Shown here: positions 1-6,751 of the stretch, in pieces | How the letters are laid out: every line of letters begins with the position of its first letter | How positions within the stretch are numbered: position 1 is the first letter of the stretch | Source: a virus | DNA: 64,000 bases | IMG/VR virus record: IMGVR_UViG_3300017770_000001 | Location: 1 to 64,000 of that record | Reading direction: 5' to 3' (one strand) | Notes under the pieces: model-generated | Seen by the model: the letters and a program-made list of their open reading frames with translations, nothing else | Databases searched by the model: none | What the model was told of the DNA's origin: nothing | Translations under genes and position numbers: made by a program

Positions 1-235
1 CTTTTGATTCAAATAAATGAACAGTTTCGTTAACATGTTTTACAAAGTCAATTGCATAAACATCATCAACTCTTTCTTGTGATACTGGTGTACCAACTGG
101 TTGACCGTGTTCGGGGTCGTCATCTTTTACTAGGTGACCTACTCCAAATGTTAGATACCCTAATGAGTCTTCATATATTTCGAGGACTTCACCCTCATGT
201 CTCTTTATCTGTTCCTTCAATAATTCTTGGTTCAT
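1..235 (-). CDS. e: T4-lysozyme-type endolysin (GH24), 3' end outside window
   Basis: The first 78 residues of a muramidase that cleaves peptidoglycan at lysis; the gene runs off the left edge. The translation from the ATG at 235 contains RHEGEVLEIYEDSLGYLTFG. Its Glu14, Asp23 and Thr29 have the same spacing as the T4 lysozyme catalytic triad Glu11, Asp20, Thr26, and the GVGHL after them matches GIGHL of T4. It overlaps the end of the preceding gene by 41 nt, so the two are probably translated together. The identification rests on this N-terminal catalytic segment only; the C-terminal lobe cannot be seen. Confidence 0.85.
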   Translation of the reverse strand, partial: MNQELLKEQIKRHEGEVLEIYEDSLGYLTFGVGHLVKDDDPEHGQPVGTPVSQERVDDVYAIDFVKHVNETVHLFESK

Positions 236-533
236 TTTCTGTGTCCTTCTTAATTTGTGTTTGGATGAGCTCTACCAGTATATCACCCATGGTATTATTT
301 AGTTCTTCGTTCTGTTCAAGTGACTCTAAATCCCACCTTTCATCATCCCATTTTCTAATAGTTCTCTGAAAGTTTAGTTCGGGTTTACCATCTACAAAAT
401 CTACATTACCATATTGATAAATGACACCTGTAAACTCACCATGCATAATTTCTATACCAGCTTCTTTCTCATATGGACTTTCTACAACTCTGTAGAATCC
501 CCCATCAAATAGTGGACTAACCGAAGAACTCAT
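195..533 (-). CDS. hypothetical protein (112 aa)
   Basis: I do not recognise the family. It is a small acidic soluble protein with no signal peptide or membrane segment. Its start overlaps the end of the DpdA-like gene by 17 nt and its end overlaps the endolysin start by 41 nt, so it sits inside a translationally coupled string. The second half is rich in Glu, Asp and Asn. It may be either a modification-cluster accessory or a lysis-cluster gene; sequence does not decide. Confidence 0.6.
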   Translation of the reverse strand: MSSSVSPLFDGGFYRVVESPYEKEAGIEIMHGEFTGVIYQYGNVDFVDGKPELNFQRTIRKWDDERWDLESLEQNEELNNTMGDILVELIQTQIKKDTENEPRIIEGTDKET

Positions 534-1803
534 CTAAATTTCCTCCAAATTCTGTTGGTAGTTTATCTTGTGTACCTTGATATCCTAACCAGTTTTTAAA
601 CATATCCCAATCTTTAATTTGTCTTAGACCTCTGTCATTTACACTTGATGGTTTGTTTGATAGTGTATCAACTCTATCCATGAAGTGTTCAACTACTTGC
701 ATCTGATTGAAGAATGGTAAAAGTTTTGCACCATCTTCTCCTTCGGGACTGTTGTACAGTCTTTCTCTTTCAGTGTTCTTACTAGACCACTTGGTTGACT
801 CCTCGATAAGTGTATCAAAGGAGTTGATTCCGAATGTTAGGAATGCATCCTTATTCTTATTGTAGATATCTCCAATAGACGGAATCAACTGTTCGTTATA
901 AATCTGTTCACTGTTGTAGTTTCTTGATGGTGAATCGATATCGATGTTCACCCAATCTTGTGTTCTGTATCTAGAGAAGAACCAAGAGTTTGCTTGTGTC
1001 GATGAATCATATGATAGATTCTCTACAAATGAAAAGTATTCGGGTGATACAAAGAATGCAGTCATCATCTCATGTGACCCTACACCTAGTAAGTGTATAT
1101 TCTTTTTAAGTTCCATAGGTATCTGAAACTCTGATACTGCATAACACATCTCCATTCTGTTTACAAATCCAGTACCTGAACATGCAGATGATAATGATAT
1201 TGATGCACATCGTTGTAGTTCTTCATCCGTTAAACCATTGACGATAGTTTCAATGTATTGTCTGTATGAATCTACATCTTGACCCTGTACAATCAGTGAC
1301 ACTTTAGTGTCTGACTCCATTGCATCGAACACACTTATCTGTCTCCTAACATTTGCAAGTGTAGAGTTTGCTTTCTGTTGTATCAATTCTTTTGCAAATC
1401 TTCTACCTGTTGTAGAAGTTTTCATTGACCAACCTGTATTACTACCATCAAATTCTGTAGGGATATCATCAAATATCATACCCACATCTGAGTACTGAGC
1501 TTGGTGTCTGTATATCTTATCTTTAATTTCACCAGTGAGTCCTTTCTTTGTCCTTGACAATTGTAGACCACCACTATCTGCAAAAAGATTACACCATGAA
1601 GGCATCAAGTCATGAATACATTCTCCATGTTTTGGTTCACAGTGTGAGTTGAATAACATTGATATATTCTGATTCTTGTACTTGTCATCCATGTATGATA
1701 TCTTATCATTGAACACAGATACATAAGGTTGAAGTGAACTTGGTTTATAGTACAAGTCCCCTGTACCCATTGTCATTCCCGATATTACATATTCAAAATT
1801 CAT
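517..1803 (-). CDS. dpdA: TGT/DpdA-like guanine transglycosylase
   Basis: Queuine tRNA-ribosyltransferase-fold enzyme expected to exchange guanine for a 7-deazaguanine base. Visible TGT landmarks are ADSGGLQL (catalytic-pocket Asp76), MIFDDIP (base-recognition Asp112/113), LIVQGQ (residues 170-175), LLGVGSHE (238-245) and SYDSST with a candidate nucleophile Asp266. The CxCxxC zinc motif found near the C-terminus of tRNA TGTs is not visible, and the last 160 residues contain no cysteine. With four preQ0-synthesis genes just upstream in the same direction, DNA is the likeliest substrate (DpdA role), but a tRNA role cannot be excluded from sequence. Confidence 0.8.
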   Translation of the reverse strand: MNFEYVISGMTMGTGDLYYKPSSLQPYVSVFNDKISYMDDKYKNQNISMLFNSHCEPKHGECIHDLMPSWCNLFADSGGLQLSRTKKGLTGEIKDKIYRHQAQYSDVGMIFDDIPTEFDGSNTGWSMKTSTTGRRFAKELIQQKANSTLANVRRQISVFDAMESDTKVSLIVQGQDVDSYRQYIETIVNGLTDEELQRCASISLSSACSGTGFVNRMEMCYAVSEFQIPMELKKNIHLLGVGSHEMMTAFFVSPEYFSFVENLSYDSSTQANSWFFSRYRTQDWVNIDIDSPSRNYNSEQIYNEQLIPSIGDIYNKNKDAFLTFGINSFDTLIEESTKWSSKNTERERLYNSPEGEDGAKLLPFFNQMQVVEHFMDRVDTLSNKPSSVNDRGLRQIKDWDMFKNWLGYQGTQDKLPTEFGGNLDEFFG

Positions 1804-2042
1804 CTAGTGTAAAACTTCCATAATCCAAACACACTAATAAAAAACCAAAAGAATTCAATCACTAGACTTGCAAGGTTAGGTGTGTAAACTAAACTCACAG
1901 TCACAAGTATTGCAACCATCATATTGTTGAAACTGTACCAAAAACCTTTCGGGTCAATACGGTCTAACTGTAGTAGTGCATAGGTTACTATCAGTAATCC
2001 TACTCCTACAAAACCAATAATATCGGGTATTGTTACTGACAT
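1800..2042 (-). CDS. small membrane protein within the deazaguanine cluster (80 aa)
   Basis: Start chosen at the ATG at 2042 because GGGGGA lies just upstream; the frame is also open to a TTG 12 nt earlier. About three hydrophobic helices (GFVGVGLLIVTYALL, then two more to the C-terminus) make it an inner-membrane protein. It resembles small CBU_0592-type membrane proteins, but I do not assign a function. It overlaps folE by 10 nt and the DpdA-like gene by 4 nt, so it is co-translated with the modification genes. It could be a passenger or a transporter-like accessory. Confidence 0.65.
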   Translation of the reverse strand: MSVTIPDIIGFVGVGLLIVTYALLQLDRIDPKGFWYSFNNMMVAILVTVSLVYTPNLASLVIEFFWFFISVFGLWKFYTR

Positions 2043-2716
2043 CTTTTCCCCCAAACTATTTGCATGAACTCTGTTCTTGTTTTATCATCATCAAAAAATG
2101 CACCACCTAATCTAGATGTGATTGTTGATGACCCTGTATCTTCTACACCTCTACTCTTTACACAGTAGTGTTGTGCATCAACTACGACTGCAACATCTTC
2201 TGTATCAAGAATGTATGATAATGCATGATAGATTTGTTCTGTTAGTCTCTCTTGTATTTGTGGTCTCTTAGAAAAGTATTCTACGATACGATTCATCTTA
2301 CTAAGACCTAAGACTTTTTGTTTTGGTATGTAAGCTACTGTTGCAGTACCATCAATTACTACGAAGTGATGTTCACAGTTTGATTGAACACTTATGTTTG
2401 TTTCAACAATCATGTTCTCATACTTCATCTTGTTATCTACTGCAGTACACTTAGGGAATGCTTCATAGTCAAGACCCCAAAAGATTTCATTGACATACAT
2501 CTTTGCAACTCTTTTTGGTGTATCAATTAGACTGTCATCGGATAAATCTAGACCAAGGGTCTTCATGATTTGTTCCATGTGTCTTTCTATGTTTTCTATT
2601 TTGTCTGTACGACTTAGACCATTCTGTTTCACTGGTGTTTCTACACCAACTTTATCTAGATGGTTGTGAATTTCCAAACCCAATGCTGGGTCTGTTTTGG
2701 TTTTGTTATATGCCAT
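2033..2716 (-). CDS. folE: GTP cyclohydrolase I
   Basis: Converts GTP to 7,8-dihydroneopterin triphosphate, the first step of preQ0 (and folate) synthesis. The zinc site is visible as Cys114 and His117 in SNCEHHFVV, and Cys185 in AQHYCVKSRGVEDTGSSTI, the family signature. The length of 227 residues is normal. It follows queC after a 62-nt interval containing a TATAAATA late-type element, so it can be transcribed both with the queD operon and on its own. The GAGTAAGGAAGG stretch before the start is a good ribosome binding site. Confidence 0.96.
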   Translation of the reverse strand: MAYNKTKTDPALGLEIHNHLDKVGVETPVKQNGLSRTDKIENIERHMEQIMKTLGLDLSDDSLIDTPKRVAKMYVNEIFWGLDYEAFPKCTAVDNKMKYENMIVETNISVQSNCEHHFVVIDGTATVAYIPKQKVLGLSKMNRIVEYFSKRPQIQERLTEQIYHALSYILDTEDVAVVVDAQHYCVKSRGVEDTGSSTITSRLGGAFFDDDKTRTEFMQIVWGKRCQ

Positions 2717-2775
2717 TTTTACCTTCCTTACTCGGTTATGTTTTGTGATATGTTGTTACCTTTGTGTAACACATA

Positions 2776-2783
2776 TATTTATA
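2776..2783 (-). promoter_or_regulatory. T4-type late promoter element before folE
   Basis: TATAAATA on the minus strand, 60 nt upstream of the folE start and overlapping the last codons of queC. It matches the T4 late consensus recognised by gp55-RNA polymerase. This position leaves a normal leader with a Shine-Dalgarno sequence. Confidence 0.5.
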
Positions 2784-3537
2784 TCTTCCAGTCTCCATTA
2801 AGAACCAATGCTCTCTGTATGTCACTGTCTTCTTTACCACGGTATGTTCTATTATACACTGAGTCTTTTATATCGTCAAGCCATTTTGCTTTAATTGGAT
2901 TATTTTCCCAGTAGTCTTCATCAAAAAATATATCGTTGTTCACTAGTGATACCCATTTTCTAAAACATGCTTTACACTGACCACAGTGTTTCAATCTACC
3001 TTCATAACATGAATAGGATTGGAATAGTTCTTTCGTTGCAAAGTCTATACCTTTTACTTCGATAAACTCTTTTACTAATTCTGTTTTTGTTTTGTCTTTG
3101 TATGGTGATTCAATTGTAAATCTTCTTTCCTCAGTCCAGTGTTGTTCTTGCCACATGTGATTAAGTAAGTCCATCATCCTTAGATAGAATACCTCATCTT
3201 TATCATATGACCTGTCACCACTGACTGAACCCATCATGATATGTTCACCATAGTAAGATGCAATCAAAACCAAGTGTGCATTTCTGTTTGGAACTATTGC
3301 ATCGTCTCTTTCAAATTGTCCTAGGTTTAACACATCATCAAGAAATATCATCCTCTCATCCAATCCACTCATAGACATTCTTTCTCTATGGTCATAATTA
3401 GATTTCATACTAATGTTCAGTAAGACATCGGGTTGTAAAAGGTGGTCAATGATTATTGAGTCTTGTCCACCACTATAGAGAAGAACAGTCTTACCTCTGA
3501 CTTTCTCTCTATTATTTGTTATCATATTTACACTCAT
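2779..3537 (-). CDS. queC: 7-cyano-7-deazaguanine (preQ0) synthase
   Basis: ATP-dependent enzyme converting 7-carboxy-7-deazaguanine to preQ0. The PP-loop SGGQDS (residues 22-27), VPNRN (82-86) and a four-cysteine zinc site (Cys177, 185, 188, 191 in SCYEGRLKHCGQCKACF) are all present. The length of 252 residues is close to bacterial QueC. Its start overlaps the end of queE by 4 nt (ATGA type), a sign of coupled translation. No amidotransferase domain is fused, so it is QueC and not the archaeosine-type Gat-QueC. Confidence 0.95.
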   Translation of the reverse strand: MSVNMITNNREKVRGKTVLLYSGGQDSIIIDHLLQPDVLLNISMKSNYDHRERMSMSGLDERMIFLDDVLNLGQFERDDAIVPNRNAHLVLIASYYGEHIMMGSVSGDRSYDKDEVFYLRMMDLLNHMWQEQHWTEERRFTIESPYKDKTKTELVKEFIEVKGIDFATKELFQSYSCYEGRLKHCGQCKACFRKWVSLVNNDIFFDEDYWENNPIKAKWLDDIKDSVYNRTYRGKEDSDIQRALVLNGDWKI

Positions 3538-4373
3538 GTTCCGATTTGGTTACCCCATATGTAACAGTGAACTCTTGCAGATACATTATATCCTCTATCC
3601 ATTGTTTGTTCTGCAATCATAGCTGCATTCTCTTGTTGTGTTTCTTCTAATGCACCTACAGGCATAATCCATATAGGATATCTGACACCAACGTCACGGA
3701 AGGATTGGATTGCATTTTCAATCTCTTCCCATGATTCATCTGTTCCATTACATACAAACTTAAGTTGACCATGTCGTGATAGGTCATGGTATTGTTTTAC
3801 AACTTCGGGTTTGACTGCATCCTTTTCTCCACTAGTATTGAAGATTTTGGGACTGATAGAAAAGAAAAATTCTTTATGTGGGTAGTGACTGATATACGTT
3901 TCTAGTTCTTCACGTATGATTTGTGTACCATTTGTTTCTATGGTAATGTAATTCTGTTTTGGTATTCTGTTGAGTATCTTTACCATGTTCTTCTGTGCAG
4001 CTCTAAGTAATGGTTCTCCACCAGTAAATGCAAGATGCCAGTTGTCTTTTAACAAGTCATCTAATCTATCTGCAACTTCTTCGGGTGTCTCTTTGTGTTG
4101 TAGATGTGCAAACTTCTTTGACCAAGAGTAAGATGAGTCACACCCATACTTAAATACAGGTAACTCTTCTACTTGTGTAATGTCTGTTAAGCTTATCTTT
4201 TCGAAAGGTAATTCGTATGTGGATGGGTCTGTTGGGTCATTCTGACCGAAACCATTGCACTCAAGATTACATCCAAAGAATCTCAACCATGCAGTTGGGA
4301 CTCCAGTGTAATGTCCTTCTCCTTGAATACTTTTAAAAATTTCCGAATATAGCACTGTTTGCTCCATGTTCAA
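3534..4373 (-). CDS. queE: 7-carboxy-7-deazaguanine synthase, radical SAM, with unusual cluster loop
   Basis: Converts 6-carboxytetrahydropterin to 7-carboxy-7-deazaguanine. The N-terminus FKSIQGEG and LRFFGCNLEC are typical of QueE, as are FTGGEPLL and ETNGT further on. The three cluster cysteines appear to be Cys35, Cys39 and Cys78 (YGCDSSYSW). That gives C-x3-C-x38-C, so the usual two-residue gap is replaced by a long insertion rich in Pro and Asp. The start overlaps queD by 41 nt. The function is secure from family and operon; the loop is the odd feature. Confidence 0.92.
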   Translation of the reverse strand: MNMEQTVLYSEIFKSIQGEGHYTGVPTAWLRFFGCNLECNGFGQNDPTDPSTYELPFEKISLTDITQVEELPVFKYGCDSSYSWSKKFAHLQHKETPEEVADRLDDLLKDNWHLAFTGGEPLLRAAQKNMVKILNRIPKQNYITIETNGTQIIREELETYISHYPHKEFFFSISPKIFNTSGEKDAVKPEVVKQYHDLSRHGQLKFVCNGTDESWEEIENAIQSFRDVGVRYPIWIMPVGALEETQQENAAMIAEQTMDRGYNVSARVHCYIWGNQIGT

Positions 4374-4767
4374 AACACTCTACTGAGTGTACTTTTACTC
4401 TGTCATCGTTGTACTCTTGTACACAGTAATCGTAAACATATTTAGCAAACATTTCACATCCTACATTTTCCATCATCACCAATCTGATTAAACCGTCATG
4501 TGATAACTTTCTGAAAGTGTAGATATGAGGGTCGTCTTCTGCGACTGCAGTTGTGTGGTCAAATGTATCCTCTAGGAAGTTCTTAAGTTTAGAGAAATCT
4601 CCAAAGTCAATTACCCAATTTCTAGAGTCTAGTGTGTCTGCTTCGAAAGTGATTTTAAAACCAAGGGAATACCCGTGAATTAAATTACAGTGACTATCTG
4701 CTTTCCATTGTCTGAATGCACAAGATAGACCTCTGTCATTTCCGTAAGTTTTGATTACTCGATACAT
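4333..4767 (-). CDS. queD: 6-carboxytetrahydropterin synthase-like protein
   Basis: First gene of the preQ0 operon; turns dihydroneopterin triphosphate into 6-carboxytetrahydropterin. The catalytic Cys27 (ADSHCNLIHGYS), the Asp70-His71 pair (FDHTTAV) and Glu130 are in place. Of the usual zinc histidines only His31 is evident: the HGH motif reads HGY and the first histidine position reads Trp (AFRQW). This looks like a divergent PTPS/QueD branch and not decay, because the rest is well conserved. The start is exactly 6 nt after a TATAAT box, so the mRNA is probably leaderless. Confidence 0.87.
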   Translation of the reverse strand: MYRVIKTYGNDRGLSCAFRQWKADSHCNLIHGYSLGFKITFEADTLDSRNWVIDFGDFSKLKNFLEDTFDHTTAVAEDDPHIYTFRKLSHDGLIRLVMMENVGCEMFAKYVYDYCVQEYNDDRVKVHSVECFEHGANSAIFGNF

Positions 4768-4773
4768 AGATTC

Positions 4774-4802
4774 ATTATATAATAATCTAGACGTGTTGTC
4801 TA
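4774..4802 (-). promoter_or_regulatory. sigma70-like promoter of the que operon
   Basis: TAGACA, 17-bp spacer, TATAAT on the minus strand. The -10 ends 6 nt before the queD ATG, so the predicted transcription start is at or next to the A of the start codon and no Shine-Dalgarno is possible. Confidence 0.7.
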
Positions 4803-4805
4803 GAT
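4785..4805. promoter_or_regulatory. inverted repeat over the que promoter (candidate operator)
   Basis: Perfect 8-bp arms ATCTAGAC and GTCTAGAT separated by 5 bp, covering the -35 box and part of the spacer of the queD promoter. The position is right for a repressor or activator site; the protein that would bind is unknown. Confidence 0.45.
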
Positions 4806-4810
4806 GTTTT

Positions 4811-4845
4811 TTAAAATAAAAATGGGGGTTGGTAAGAGAACCCCC
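4811..4845 (-). terminator. rho-independent terminator after the 4861-5091 gene
   Basis: On the minus strand GGGGGTT and AACCCCC pair across an 8-nt loop and are followed by ATTTTTATTTT. It closes the hsp20-peroxiredoxin transcript and insulates the que promoter just downstream. Confidence 0.85.
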
Positions 4846-4860
4846 GAGAACTCTTTTAGA

Positions 4861-5091
4861 TTAAGATTGAACAGGTGCTTCTGCTTCTGTTAGAACTTCT
4901 GCTTCACCGTCTTTTGACTCTTCTTTGCCTTCGTTACCCTCTACGTCTGTAAAGAATTCTGATACAAAGTTTACTGCGTCGTCTAATAGACCGTGTACTG
5001 ATAAATGATTAGGAGTTGCCTCTTTATCATCATGTTCAATAACAACTGCATAACCATTTGCTGCTCTTTCGATTGTTGCTCTAAATGCCAT
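4861..5091 (-). CDS. hypothetical protein (76 aa)
   Basis: Not recognised. The N-terminal half (RATIERAANGYAVVIEHDD) looks like a small beta-rich domain; the last 30 residues are almost all Glu, Asp, Lys and Ala. It starts 3 nt after the peroxiredoxin stop and ends just before a strong terminator, so it is the last gene of that transcript. Confidence 0.65.
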   Translation of the reverse strand: MAFRATIERAANGYAVVIEHDDKEATPNHLSVHGLLDDAVNFVSEFFTDVEGNEGKEESKDGEAEVLTEAEAPVQS

Positions 5092-5094
5092 TTT

Positions 5095-5604
5095 TTACTC
5101 CAAGTTTGAAAGGATGTTTTCAGGGTTAGTAACCTTGTATGGGTCATTACTAGCATCTTGAGAGATACCAGGCTCTTCATACCATTGAGTGATTAGTCCG
5201 TCTTCAACGACAGCTGCACATCTCCATGCACGTTTACCAAATCCTAAGTTTAATTTATCAACCAAAATACCAAGTTTATTTGCAAAGGAACCATTTCCAT
5301 CTGCAATCATCTTGACCTTTGTTATATTTAGGTCGTTTGACCATGCGTTCATAACGAAACCATCATTCACTGAAAAACAGTAAATGTTGTCAACACCCTT
5401 ACCTTGGAACTCTTCGAATAATTCTTCATAACGAGGAAGTTGTCTAGTCGAACAAGTTGGTGTGTATGCGCCTGGCAAAGTGAAGAATACATTCTTACCT
5501 GTCTCAAACATTTTCTGAGTGTTGATAACATCAAAGTTATCTTCAACTCTCTGTGTGAGATGGGTCTTCGGTATTCTAGTTTCTCCTGCTGTAACAAAAC
5601 TCAT
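5095..5604 (-). CDS. peroxiredoxin, Prx5-like
   Basis: Thiol peroxidase reducing H2O2 or organic peroxides. The peroxidatic cysteine is in LPGAYTPTCST (about residue 51) with the catalytic Thr and the later Arg in GKRAWRCAAVVEDG, as in the Prx5/AhpC-TSA group. At 169 residues it is a full-length single domain. It is transcribed from its own TTGACT-TATACT promoter and has an upstream GGAGA ribosome site. In a phage it probably protects the infected cell from oxidative stress (inference). The reductant is unknown. Confidence 0.9.
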   Translation of the reverse strand: MSFVTAGETRIPKTHLTQRVEDNFDVINTQKMFETGKNVFFTLPGAYTPTCSTRQLPRYEELFEEFQGKGVDNIYCFSVNDGFVMNAWSNDLNITKVKMIADGNGSFANKLGILVDKLNLGFGKRAWRCAAVVEDGLITQWYEEPGISQDASNDPYKVTNPENILSNLE

Positions 5605-5640
5605 AATTAAGTCTCCATAATATATACGTTAATATACTCT

Positions 5641-5669
5641 AGTATACTACTATCCGTGTATTTAGTCAA
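5641..5669 (-). promoter_or_regulatory. sigma70-like promoter before the peroxiredoxin gene
   Basis: TTGACT, 17-bp spacer, TATACT on the minus strand, 36 nt before the start codon. Here there is a leader with a Shine-Dalgarno, unlike the leaderless cases nearby. A CTAAATA late-like element overlaps the -35. Confidence 0.65.
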
Positions 5670-5678
5670 TACGTTTTC

Positions 5679-6092
5679 TTATTTAATTTTAATTACTTGA
5701 GGTTTTTCTTCTTCGGGAATTTCTCTGTCCAGTGAAATCACTAGTAAACCATTGGTTACTTTTGCACTCTTGATAACAATATGTTCTGCAAGTGTGAATT
5801 TTCTAATGAAGTTTCTTTCTGAGATTCCCTTATGAACAAAATCGACACCATCGACTCTTGGGGATGAATCACCTGTGATAGTTAAAACTCTATCTTTAAA
5901 CTCAATCGATATCTCGTCTTTAGCAAATCCTGCTACTGCAAGTTCAATAAAGAATGAATCTTCATCTACTTTGATTAAGTTGTATGGTGGGTAATTATCT
6001 GATTGAGTTGTTACTCTGTCGAGGTCTTCGAAGAGTCTATCAAATCCGATGGTTAGTGGTCTGAAGCGACCGAAAGCGTCTATACTTGTCAT
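5679..6092 (-). CDS. hsp20: small heat-shock protein (Hsp20/IbpA-like)
   Basis: ATP-independent holdase of the alpha-crystallin family, common in T4-like marine phages. The alpha-crystallin domain spans about residues 38-125 (YNLIKVDEDSFFIELAVAGF through NGLLVISLDREIP), and the C-terminal IKIK resembles the IxI anchor. At 137 residues it is standard length. It is preceded by a 130-nt leader with repeats and hairpins downstream of a strong sigma70-like promoter, so post-transcriptional control is plausible. Confidence 0.92.
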   Translation of the reverse strand: MTSIDAFGRFRPLTIGFDRLFEDLDRVTTQSDNYPPYNLIKVDEDSFFIELAVAGFAKDEISIEFKDRVLTITGDSSPRVDGVDFVHKGISERNFIRKFTLAEHIVIKSAKVTNGLLVISLDREIPEEEKPQVIKIK

Positions 6093-6222
6093 AATTTTCT
6101 CCTTTTTAAAAGCAAGTTAATGTTAATACCTAACCCCTACTGGGCATTAGGTGTAGAGAACCGAGCTCTTTTGAAGATATATCTTCCCGAAGGTCAATAC
6201 CCGAGCTCTTTTGAAGTTCTCA
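6093..6222 (-). promoter_or_regulatory. structured leader of hsp20
   Basis: The 130 nt between the predicted start site and the hsp20 ATG hold two copies of CTTCAAAAGAGCTCGG, a GAAGATATATCTTC palindrome, a GAGAAC/GTTCTC pair bracketing the repeats (6156-6161 and 6216-6221), and a hairpin at 6128-6152. The Shine-Dalgarno AAGGAG is preceded closely by CTTTT. An RNA thermometer is possible but not shown. Confidence 0.4.
6161..6216. repeat. 16-bp direct repeat in the hsp20 leader
   Basis: CCGAGCTCTTTTGAAG occurs at 6161-6176 and again at 6201-6216, exactly 40 bp apart. It lies downstream of the promoter, so it is in the RNA. It could be a protein-binding or folding element. Confidence 0.75.
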
Positions 6223-6228
6223 TACTAT

Positions 6229-6258
6229 ATTATATAGGGACTTTTACATAAAAGTCAA
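6229..6258 (-). promoter_or_regulatory. strong sigma70-like promoter of hsp20
   Basis: TTGACT, 18-bp spacer, perfect TATAAT on the minus strand. The best match to the host consensus in this part of the window; it fits early expression. Confidence 0.75.
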
Positions 6259-6308
6259 GGGGTTTTTTGAAAAAAACCTAATAAATTTCTCTGATTACAT
6301 TCTGTAAT

Positions 6309-6491
6309 CTACCACATTTCATGAGGTTGTGTAGTCGGTCTGCTTGCGTCCTTAGATACTCGGCAGACAATGATGCATAATGTCGCATTGTTATCTCCTG
6401 TTATGTTGAAACTATCTGACACATGGACTTCACTTTCGTTACTTACTCTTTGTGTCGTAATTGTTTCTATTATGTGACAATTGTGTGTCAC
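6309..6491 (-). CDS. possible small ORF (60 aa), doubtful
   Basis: An open frame with a Cys- and Ser-containing translation that I do not recognise. There is no Shine-Dalgarno, but a CTAAATA late-like element ends 3 nt before the ATG. It fills an otherwise empty 250-nt stretch between the hsp20 promoter and the next gene. Coding status is uncertain. Confidence 0.25.
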   Translation of the reverse strand: MTHNCHIIETITTQRVSNESEVHVSDSFNITGDNNATLCIIVCRVSKDASRPTTQPHEMW

Positions 6492-6511
6492 ATTAGTATT
6501 TAGACATTATA

Positions 6512-6718
6512 TCAACTGAATACTATATTTGCAAGACCTTTTTTACTTCTTCTCACTATTTCATTCTTTACCTTCTGACGAAGTTTAGGAATTACTGGTT
6601 TATTGTATGCATCCATGAGTTCTTGATTAGTTTTAGTTTTCATGTAATCATGAACTATGGTTTTCTTTTTTGTATTTCTGTCAATCTGTACAGAAGTTTT
6701 ACCGAATTTCACTGGCAT
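6512..6718 (-). CDS. conserved small phage protein (68 aa)
   Basis: A basic protein beginning MPVKFGKTSVQIDRNTKKKT. The pattern of an N-terminal beta segment followed by KPVIPKLRQKVKNEIVRR resembles a small protein found throughout T4-like cyanophages, with no known function. A GGAGA ribosome site precedes the start and a CTAAATA element lies further upstream, which fits late expression. Nucleic-acid binding is possible from its charge, but unproven. Confidence 0.7.
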   Translation of the reverse strand: MPVKFGKTSVQIDRNTKKKTIVHDYMKTKTNQELMDAYNKPVIPKLRQKVKNEIVRRSKKGLANIVFS

Positions 6719-6751
6719 AATATATCTCCATAATTTGTATATTATTTAGTG

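Noticed and set aside
6467-6487. TGTGAC...GTCACA symmetry as a CRP/cAMP site linked to the adenylate cyclase
   Set aside because: The spacing between half-sites is 10 bp, not the 6 bp of CRP, and it lies just inside a doubtful ORF start. The symmetry alone is not enough.
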